A DNA stretch of 7,776 bases from Chloroflexi bacterium RBG_19FT_COMBO_55_16 (GTDB lineage: Bacteria; Chloroflexota; Anaerolineae; Anaerolineales; UBA4823): NCBI GenBank assembly GCA_001795335.1, contig MGOK01000094.1, positions 1-7,776 of the forward strand, in the 5' to 3' direction. The position numbers were made by a program, and so were the translations under genes. Shown one piece after another: positions 1 to 4,566 of the stretch; the first letter of the stretch is position 1; every line of letters begins with the position of its first letter. The notes beneath the pieces were generated by a model, which saw only the letters and a list, made by a program, of their open reading frames with translations, was not told the origin of the DNA and searched no databases.

Positions 1-74
1 TTGCCCTTGTATTCAGATGTCCAGGTTGCAGTCTTCTCGTCGACCTGCATGCCGCAAACGGGATCGATTGCCAT
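1..74 (-). CDS. YHS-domain protein, 5' part only (cut by left window edge)
   Basis: Only the first 24 codons are in the window; the gene runs off the left edge. The visible protein begins MAIDPVCGMQVDEKTA and continues TWTSEYKG. The DPVCGM core followed by a short linker and an S-E-Y-K-G strand is the hallmark opening of the YHS domain, a small fold often found alone or joined to heavy-metal P-type ATPases and other metal-handling proteins. The second conserved Cys-containing half (usually Y-x-F-C) lies outside the window, so a stand-alone YHS protein and the N-terminus of a longer protein cannot be told apart. The ATG start is well supported by a strong Shine-Dalgarno (AAGGAGGTG on the minus strand, positions 90-82). 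The gene has its own likely promoter just upstream, so it probably begins a new transcript after the chelatase gene. Domain identity is fairly sure; a metal-related role is inference. Confidence 0.85.
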   Translation of the reverse strand, partial: MAIDPVCGMQVDEKTATWTSEYKG

Positions 75-81
75 GCTTTCT

Positions 82-90
82 CACCTCCTT
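82..90 (-). promoter_or_regulatory. Strong ribosome binding site for the YHS gene
   Basis: The minus strand reads AAGGAGGTG here, a near-complete match to the anti-Shine-Dalgarno sequence, about 7 nt before the ATG at 74-72. It fixes the start of the partial YHS gene and is the strongest such site in the window. Confidence 0.8.
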
Positions 91-100
91 TCGTGAGGGA

Positions 101-129
101 ATTTTAGCATATTTCGAATACGCTTTATC
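101..129 (-). promoter_or_regulatory. Putative extended -10 promoter with an overlapping dyad, upstream of the YHS gene
   Basis: The minus strand carries TGCTAAAAT at 109-101, which matches the extended -10 pattern TGnTATAAT with one mismatch. Transcription would start near position 94, just ahead of the ribosome binding site at 90-82. No good -35 hexamer is visible, as is common for extended -10 promoters. A 7-3-7 imperfect dyad (GCGTATT / AATATGC on the minus strand, one mismatch) covers 123-107. A second short palindrome, TTATC-C-GATAA, covers 135-125 where a -35 element would sit. Such placement suits a repressor or a MerR-type activator, but no regulator gene is in view. This is a motif-based call only. 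Confidence 0.4.
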
Positions 130-171
130 GGATAATGTGCCAGGGTGGGTCGCTCCATGAGGCACCGCCTG

Positions 172-681
172 TCAATTGAATTGGGCGATTTGGGATGCCA
201 GGAATTGCGCTACCTGGGCGGCATCGAATGGCCACACATAGATGATCTGTGTCTCGGGATGCCTTTCTTGGGCGCACTGGATGGCGGCCGGGATATCGAC
301 TTCCGAATGTTCGCCGCCGCGCGTCATCATCGGTGTGATAATGACGACTTTTTTGGGAGCGGTTTCCAGCGCCTGTTCAAGTGCCTCATCCAGGCTGGGA
401 GCGCAGAATTCGTTGAATCCGAGGATCACTTTATTTCCAGTGTATTGGCTGAGATGACTCGCCAATTCAAGCGACCCGGCATAGAATGGATCGTTTTCTG
501 CGGTGCGGGGCCAGGCGCGCATTTTCGCCTCCAGTTGGGTATACCGCTCCAGGAGAGCTTCTTGGGCACCTCCGGAAGCGTGCTCCAACCGGGCGTGCAG
601 GTTGAACAGTTCAGCGGTCTCATTAGGTGGGAAGTCGTTCGGCGGGCTTCCATGCATGGCCAGCAGGATGGTTAATGCCAT
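172..681 (-). CDS. cbiX: CbiX/SirB-type sirohydrochlorin chelatase-like protein
   Basis: This 169-residue protein has the pattern of the single-domain CbiX/SirB chelatases, which insert Co2+ (cobalamin route), Fe2+ (siroheme) or Ni2+ into sirohydrochlorin in the cytoplasm. The N-terminal strand ends in the metal-binding H10 (MHGSP). The central GFNEF motif gives E91. The TPMMTRGGEHSEVDIP segment gives H125 and the conserved DIP. No signal peptide or membrane segment is seen. The family's short form is about 120-145 residues; this one is longer, mostly because of a charged helical stretch between the HGSP motif and the GFNEF strand (about residues 20-75). The ATG at 681 has a weak purine-rich site (AGAAAGAA) in front. 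It lies 70 bp downstream of the Cys/His-rich gene and may be co-transcribed with it. The metal cannot be read from the sequence. Supply of siroheme or haem precursors for the neighbouring cytochromes is possible but is inference. Confidence 0.75.
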   Translation of the reverse strand: MALTILLAMHGSPPNDFPPNETAELFNLHARLEHASGGAQEALLERYTQLEAKMRAWPRTAENDPFYAGSLELASHLSQYTGNKVILGFNEFCAPSLDEALEQALETAPKKVVIITPMMTRGGEHSEVDIPAAIQCAQERHPETQIIYVWPFDAAQVAQFLASQIAQFN

Positions 682-751
682 TTCTTTCTGCCTCGATGTG
701 ATGGATTGAATACCTGTGAGTTGAATGCAACGATTCTAACGGGTGTTGCCA

Positions 752-1138
752 TTAACTTCCAGTGGTTGGATACACCCAATTTTTGAGCTGCGAGGATTCT
801 GAAAATGAGAGTGCTCGCCGTATGGAGTTTTCCAGATCAGCATCCAGGCTTTGCTGAGGTGAATGCACCAGGGCCACCTGGGTTTGGCAACCCCGACCAT
901 GGGCCACCAGGGTGCCCGGTCCGGATGGATGGCCATACACCAGGAGCACAACCAGCTGGCAATCGCACAGGTCTGTTCCATGGTGCGGGCAGGTGCAGTG
1001 GGTGTGAGCTGACCGGGCTGTTTGCAAGTCAAAGGAGCGCATCACTTGCAAGCCGTAATCGATCAGCTGGCGGCTCACCTGGGCAACAGCGGCTTCACAA
1101 TCCATGAGGAGATCTACGAGGGGAATGGTCTGGTTCAT
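752..1138 (-). CDS. Small Cys/His-rich protein of unknown function (two CxC pairs)
   Basis: I do not recognise this 128-residue protein. An N-terminal, probably helical part (about residues 1-44) is followed by a compact Cys/His cluster, HTHCTCPHHGTDLCDC at 45-60. It contains two CxC pairs (C48/C50 and C58/C60) and four histidines (45, 47, 52, 53), which suggests a metal or Fe-S site. A strand-rich part follows (QLVVLLVYG, then TLVAHGRGCQTQVALV), and then a polar tail. No signal peptide or membrane segment is seen. An in-frame ATG at 1195 would add 19 residues. I prefer the ATG at 1138 because a good promoter (-35 at 1188-1183, -10 at 1165-1160) lies inside that longer reading and because AAAAGG precedes 1138, although its spacing is short. 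The gene follows the triheme cytochrome and precedes the chelatase gene. A metal-handling or redox-sensing role is a guess. Confidence 0.6.
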   Translation of the reverse strand: MNQTIPLVDLLMDCEAAVAQVSRQLIDYGLQVMRSFDLQTARSAHTHCTCPHHGTDLCDCQLVVLLVYGHPSGPGTLVAHGRGCQTQVALVHSPQQSLDADLENSIRRALSFSESSQLKNWVYPTTGS

Positions 1139-1159
1139 ATCCTTTTCCCGATTATCCCC

Positions 1160-1188
1160 AGTATAGAAGCTGGACTGCGGAATTCCAA
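1160..1188 (-). promoter_or_regulatory. Putative sigma70-type promoter for the small Cys/His-rich gene
   Basis: On the minus strand a -35 hexamer TTGGAA (1188-1183, 4 of 6 to consensus) and a -10 hexamer TATACT (1165-1160, 5 of 6) are separated by exactly 17 bp. Transcription would begin near 1153, leaving a leader of about 15 nt before the ATG at 1138. It suggests that the small protein and the chelatase can be expressed apart from the cytochrome operon. Sequence match only. Confidence 0.5.
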
Positions 1189-1265
1189 GCGCCATTTGTC
1201 GCGTTGGGAGACGAGCAATATTGCCTATCCGCCTTGCCGAATGACCGTTTCCCTGGCGTTCGAGA

Positions 1266-2393
1266 CTATTTCTGCCAAGTACGTAATAGAGCGATCACGT
1301 CGTTAATTTGCTCTGCTGTAAGTATATTCTGGAAGCCATCCATAGCCGTCCCCCTTCGCCCGGCAAGAATAAATTCTATCAGCTCAGAGTCGCTTTTTGT
1401 TTGAACGAAATTGTTATCATGCAAATTTTTCCCCAAGCCGCCGGTGCCGTCGGCTCCGTGGCACGCAGCGCAATAACCGAAGAATAACTCTTCGCCCATC
1501 TCGGCAGGGGGCAGTAAGCCGGTCAAGCGGGTTTTAGCTGCTGACAGATCGTTTTGATTGATCAGGTTCAATATCGCGCGGATCTCTCCGGCCACAGAGC
1601 CGTCACCTTCTGCCAGGGCTGCGTTCAGGTGATATTCAGCATCCAGAGGATCAAATTGCCGCAAGGCGAATGCCGCGCTCCGCAGATGTTTCTTGAAAGG
1701 GATGTTTGGTGTGACTGTCTCACCCGCGCGCCAGGCGCCGAGCAAGGCAACCAGGTCGTCAATCTGTTGAGGTGAGAGCACAGTGCCCCAGGTGGGCATC
1801 CCCTTGGCCGGCCGCCCGTAGGCAATGGTGTCGCGATACCAGGCATCGCCGAAGTCCTTGAGCCTGATGGGATCGTTTAATTTCTCCACGCGGGTGCTAC
1901 CCTGTCCGTTCTCGCCATGACAGATAAAACACGTCGTAGCGAAGATGGTCGCACCACGCACCGGATCGGGTGTAAAAACCTCCGGAAGGATCTCTGGAGC
2001 AGTCGATTCCCAGGCGCGAATGAAGGTTACCATTTGTCTCAGTTGTTCGTCCGAAAAGGGGCCGCCGAATGTCTGTCCCCAGGCAGGCATCGCCGTGCCA
2101 GGCACTCCGTTGCCGATTAGATTGAATAAAGCTTGATCAGAGGTTATCTCGAGCAGTTGCCGCGAGTTGAGCGCCGGTCCCACCTTCCCCTCACCATTCT
2201 CTCCGTGACATTCTATACAGTTTTGATTATAAAGCTGGCGACCAGCTTCTGAAGCTGCAGCCAGATCCGCTGCTTGGACAGCCTGGACGCGCGCCGGTTC
2301 ACGGATGAGGTAAATCTGGAAGGTGATCAGGATGGCCAGCGTCAGTCCAAAGGCTGTGCCGATCAACCGGTAATAATTCTCTTCAGGGCGCAC
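1266..2393 (-). CDS. Membrane-anchored triheme c-type cytochrome of the bc complex
   Basis: This 375-residue cytochrome should accept electrons from the Rieske centre outside the membrane. An uncleaved N-terminal membrane segment (about residues 11-30) is followed by three haem c domains. CIECH (59-63) has likely axial Met102 (AMPAW). CFICH (155-159) has Met199 (GMPTWG). CAACH (308-312) has Met351. Domains 1 and 2 are typical mono-haem modules. Between domains 2 and 3 sits a helical insert without haem (about 235-295), which resembles a helical-hairpin repeat. The GTG start at 2393 is supported by GGAGG five bases upstream (2403-2399), and only 10 bp separate it from the Rieske stop, so the two are surely co-transcribed and probably translated together. 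It takes the place of cytochrome c1 or f but is unrelated to cytochrome f and carries three haems. Its role in the complex is inferred from position. Confidence 0.88.
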   Translation of the reverse strand: MRPEENYYRLIGTAFGLTLAILITFQIYLIREPARVQAVQAADLAAASEAGRQLYNQNCIECHGENGEGKVGPALNSRQLLEITSDQALFNLIGNGVPGTAMPAWGQTFGGPFSDEQLRQMVTFIRAWESTAPEILPEVFTPDPVRGATIFATTCFICHGENGQGSTRVEKLNDPIRLKDFGDAWYRDTIAYGRPAKGMPTWGTVLSPQQIDDLVALLGAWRAGETVTPNIPFKKHLRSAAFALRQFDPLDAEYHLNAALAEGDGSVAGEIRAILNLINQNDLSAAKTRLTGLLPPAEMGEELFFGYCAACHGADGTGGLGKNLHDNNFVQTKSDSELIEFILAGRRGTAMDGFQNILTAEQINDVIALLRTWQK

Positions 2394-2398
2394 AGCAG

Positions 2399-2403
2399 CC
2401 TCC
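2399..2403 (-). promoter_or_regulatory. Ribosome binding site deciding the GTG start of the triheme cytochrome
   Basis: GGAGG on the minus strand stands five bases before the GTG at 2393-2391, in the 10-bp gap after the Rieske stop codon. No ATG gives a better N-terminus, so this site fixes the non-ATG start. Confidence 0.75.
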
Positions 2404-2901
2404 TCAAATCGTGGGAGTGGCCTGGGACGGCTCGAAATGCGTTCTCTGGGTGGGTTGGCTGGTGTCCACGATGATTATGTCGTTGGCGATCTCTACCGGG
2501 AAAGTGTCCAGCGGACGTGGGGCTGGGCCACCCAGCACTTCTCCAGTGGTATCAAACCGCGAGCTATGGCAGGGGCAGTGGAAAACTCTTTCGTCCTCTC
2601 GCCAAGGCACGGTGCAGCCCAGGTGCGTGCAACGGTGCCAAAGGGCCAAGACGCTCCCATCTTCCAGTCGGGAGATAAAAAAACGACCTCGGGGAACGTG
2701 ACTGACCGTCCCTGGCTCAAATTCATTCACTTGTCCAGCGTTGATCTTCGTGCCGAACCCACCCGGGTCGACTCTCGGCCTGAAGAATTTGAACAGAGCT
2801 GCGCCAGACTGACCTACCAAACCTACCACCGTAATCGCCCAGGCCCAGCCGAGAAACTCTTTGCGAGAAAGAATTGATTTCGAGCGCGTTCGTGTAATCA
2901 T
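2404..2901 (-). CDS. Rieske [2Fe-2S] protein of a bc-type quinol-oxidising complex
   Basis: This 165-residue protein takes the first electron from quinol and passes it to the attached cytochrome c. The two cluster-binding loops are CTHLGC (91-96) and CPCHSSRF (109-116). C91, H93, C109 and H112 bind the cluster, and C96 and C111 form the usual disulfide. The N-terminus has a basic start, a Tat-like S-R-K-E-F-L motif (12-17, with RK instead of RR) and one membrane segment (about 18-40), as expected of an anchored Rieske protein exported by Tat. In the second loop the usual Gly after His is Ser113, and the usual Tyr that hydrogen-bonds a cluster-ligating cysteine is Phe116. Such changes lower the potential and fit a menaquinol enzyme. 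ATG at 2901 follows GGTGA. The gene lies 54 bp after cytochrome b and 10 bp before the triheme cytochrome. Confidence 0.93.
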   Translation of the reverse strand: MITRTRSKSILSRKEFLGWAWAITVVGLVGQSGAALFKFFRPRVDPGGFGTKINAGQVNEFEPGTVSHVPRGRFFISRLEDGSVLALWHRCTHLGCTVPWREDERVFHCPCHSSRFDTTGEVLGGPAPRPLDTFPVEIANDIIIVDTSQPTQRTHFEPSQATPTI

Positions 2902-2955
2902 CTTTTCACCGTTTGCTGGTTGAAATTGACCTTCACACCAGGTTTAATCAACTGA

Positions 2956-3726
2956 TTACAGCCCGTCCCAAGGATTGTATCCATCCGGCATTTGCCATGG
3001 CCAATAAAGCTTGAAACCCGGCCCGCGGAACAGGAAGCCACTTAAAGTGAGGAGAACTGCGGAAACAAGCATTATGGTGAACAATGCCAGCATGACCTCG
3101 CGCATTTGAGCTTTGCTCCGCCAAAGGACGAGAACCGGCAGGGCGACAAGAGTGAATAGGATAGTTGCCGGCAACAGCCCTTGCGCCACCCATTGGGGTG
3201 TGGTCTGGCGCAGCAATTCGCGCAGGCTAAAGGCGTTGTCTAGCAAAATGTAGGCTGGAATGACCACCAGGGTGTAAGCCGTCGTCCAACCCACGATACG
3301 CCGGCCGCGGGTCGAGGAAAACCACATGCCAACGCCTTTGCGAGAATAGTCCAGATAGGGCAGTGTCACCAGGAATAAGACCAAGATCGTTGGGATGATC
3401 ACCCCGGCCAGCGTGGGGTGCATGTGCTCGAGCAATTCCTGCAACCCGACGAAGTACCAGGGGGCTTTGGCGGGATCGGTGGTAACCATCGGATTGGCGA
3501 TCTCCTCCAGCGGAGCTTGCTTGACTAGGGAGAAAAGGAAGATCGCCAGCGTCACGCCAAGCGTCAGAACGACTTCCAGGAGCAGCAGGGCCGGGAAAGC
3601 GAAAACAGTGTCCTCCGGTCCTTTGTCTACCAGCGAGCTTTCGCCGCGTACCAGCTCGACTAATGCGTAAGTCTTGTTGGTGTGCTTTGGGAAGATCTCT
3701 TCGACAATGGGTGCTTGGTCTGTCAT
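2956..3726 (-). CDS. Cytochrome b C-terminal half (subunit IV-like) of the bc complex
   Basis: This 256-residue membrane protein is the C-terminal half of a split cytochrome b and builds much of the quinol-oxidation (Qo) site with the Rieske protein. A soluble N-terminal region (1-42) is followed by about five hydrophobic segments (roughly 43-68, 105-124, 142-162, 184-202 and 209-233), against three in chloroplast subunit IV. The Qo motif, normally PEWY, reads K-A-P-W-Y (87-91), continuing FVGLQELLEHMHP. The catalytic Glu of PEWY is therefore absent, while Glu97 and Glu100 lie close after it. The C-terminus FRGPGF...YWPW (233-244) resembles tails of menaquinol bc complexes as I remember them. 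ATG at 3726 follows GGGAG. The gap to the upstream half is only 8 bp, so both are made together. It carries no haem ligands of its own. Confidence 0.9.
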   Translation of the reverse strand: MTDQAPIVEEIFPKHTNKTYALVELVRGESSLVDKGPEDTVFAFPALLLLEVVLTLGVTLAIFLFSLVKQAPLEEIANPMVTTDPAKAPWYFVGLQELLEHMHPTLAGVIIPTILVLFLVTLPYLDYSRKGVGMWFSSTRGRRIVGWTTAYTLVVIPAYILLDNAFSLRELLRQTTPQWVAQGLLPATILFTLVALPVLVLWRSKAQMREVMLALFTIMLVSAVLLTLSGFLFRGPGFKLYWPWQMPDGYNPWDGL

Positions 3727-3734
3727 TTTATATC

Positions 3735-4478
3735 TTACTCCCTCGAATTAGGAGCATCGTTCACTGCCAGTCCTCCGTCTTTTCGCACGCGCCAGATGTG
3801 TAAGGAGACCAGGAGCGTGATAAGCAGCGGAAACACCGCAATGTGTAGAGTATAAAACCGGATTAGGGCGTTCTGGCCTACCTCGCTTCCTCCGAGCATC
3901 ATCTGGCGCATCACCTGTCCCGCCAGCGGGGCGTAACCGGCAATATTCGTGCCTACCGTGATAGCCCAGTACGCCAGCTGGTCCCAGGGAAGCAGGTATC
4001 CAGTAAAACTCGCTCCGAGTGTGAGTAGGAGCAAGGCGACTCCAACAATCCAGTTAAACTCACGCGGCGGCTTGTACGCCCCGGTGTAAAACACGCGCGC
4101 CATGTGCAGGATCACCGCCAGCACCATAGCGTGGGCCGACCAGCGGTGCATGTTGCGAGTGAATTGCCCTAGAGGCACTGATAACTGGATCTCCTTCATC
4201 GTAGGATAGGCGCGCTCCACGGATGGCACATAATAAAACATGAGCAGCACGCCGGTCCAAACCAGCACCCCGAAAAGAATTGTCGAGATAACCCCCAGGC
4301 CGAATGAGTAAGACCAAACCAGGCTCTTGCGGCTGACTTTGACCGGATGCAGGTGAAAAAAGATGTTGCTGGTCATCGCCAGAGAACGATCCAGCGAGTT
4401 ATCTGGCCAGCCGTGCCGGAAAAACGAACGCCAAAGACGGGATTCGAATAGTTTACTGGTGAGCGAGGTGAGATTCAC
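3735..4478 (-). CDS. Cytochrome b N-terminal half (b6-like, di-haem) of the bc complex
   Basis: This 247-residue protein holds the two b haems that carry the second quinol electron across the membrane. There are four membrane helices (about 55-82, 113-132, 143-163 and 208-229). H111 and H125 (in HRWS...LH, spaced 14) pair with H212 and H227 (in LHIAVFP...SLH, spaced 15), and the 14/15 spacing is that of the split b6 type. GYLLPWDQ (160-167) is the conserved loop after helix C. The protein has no cysteine at all, so the covalent haem cn of cytochrome b6f is not possible. A GTG start at 4478 is chosen because AAGGAA stands five bases upstream and the N-terminus (amphipathic, basic) suits b6-type proteins; ATG at codon 35 would trim that helix. 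It lies 8 bp before the C-terminal half and 88 bp after the tetraheme cytochrome, with an inverted repeat between. Confidence 0.93.
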   Translation of the reverse strand: MNLTSLTSKLFESRLWRSFFRHGWPDNSLDRSLAMTSNIFFHLHPVKVSRKSLVWSYSFGLGVISTILFGVLVWTGVLLMFYYVPSVERAYPTMKEIQLSVPLGQFTRNMHRWSAHAMVLAVILHMARVFYTGAYKPPREFNWIVGVALLLLTLGASFTGYLLPWDQLAYWAITVGTNIAGYAPLAGQVMRQMMLGGSEVGQNALIRFYTLHIAVFPLLITLLVSLHIWRVRKDGGLAVNDAPNSRE

Positions 4479-4483
4479 TGGGT

Positions 4484-4489
4484 TTCCTT
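4484..4489 (-). promoter_or_regulatory. Ribosome binding site deciding the GTG start of cytochrome b
   Basis: AAGGAA on the minus strand lies five bases before the GTG at 4478-4476 and 11 bases after the base of the inverted repeat at 4535-4501. It supports the GTG start over the internal ATG at codon 35. Confidence 0.6.
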
Positions 4490-4500
4490 AAGTTGGGGGT

Positions 4501-4535
4501 GGTGTCTTGCAGGGGTATACCACCTGCAAGACACC
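4501..4535 (-). repeat. Perfect inverted repeat (13-bp stem, 9-nt loop) between tetraheme cytochrome and cytochrome b
   Basis: On the plus strand the arms are GGTGTCTTGCAGG (4501-4513) and CCTGCAAGACACC (4523-4535), an exact match with no mismatch. The 9-nt loop contains the 8-bp palindrome GGTATACC (4514-4521). In the minus-strand RNA it would form a stable hairpin with 8 G-C pairs of 13, ending just ahead of the cytochrome b ribosome binding site. No U-run follows on the minus strand (the next bases are ACCCCC), so it is not a standard intrinsic terminator. It may protect or process the mRNA, attenuate read-through, or bind a protein as DNA. Confidence 0.85.
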
Positions 4536-4566
4536 GAAAACCGCTCCATTTATTCAGGTGTGGTTA

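Noticed and set aside
145..675. Plus-strand open frame of 176 codons over the chelatase gene
   Set aside because: The minus-strand frame carries the conserved CbiX motifs; the plus frame shows none and is a shadow.
736..1032. Alternative minus-strand frame, and plus-strand frames 805-1107 and 1022-1306, across the small Cys/His-rich gene
   Set aside because: They are Pro-, Trp- or Ser-rich with no ordered motif. The frame 752-1138 has a balanced composition, a clear strand/helix pattern, a promoter and a start site.
2945..2958. Palindrome TAATCA-AC-TGATTA over the stop of the cytochrome b C-terminal half, considered as an FNR-type site
   Set aside because: It does not match TTGAT-N4-ATCAA, overlaps a stop codon inside an operon, and a 6-2-6 AT-rich palindrome may be chance.
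2404..4478. Photosynthetic cytochrome b6f complex
   Set aside because: No cytochrome f, no haem-cn Cys and no PEWY, and a triheme cytochrome stands in place of cytochrome f. A respiratory menaquinol complex fits better.
4501..4535. Intrinsic transcription terminator after the tetraheme gene
   Set aside because: The stem is strong but no U-run follows in the minus direction, and the genes on both sides look like one functional cluster.
4475..4549. 24-codon leader peptide gene before cytochrome b
   Set aside because: No ribosome binding site precedes its ATG, and frames of this length are common by chance. It is kept only as part of the hairpin observation.
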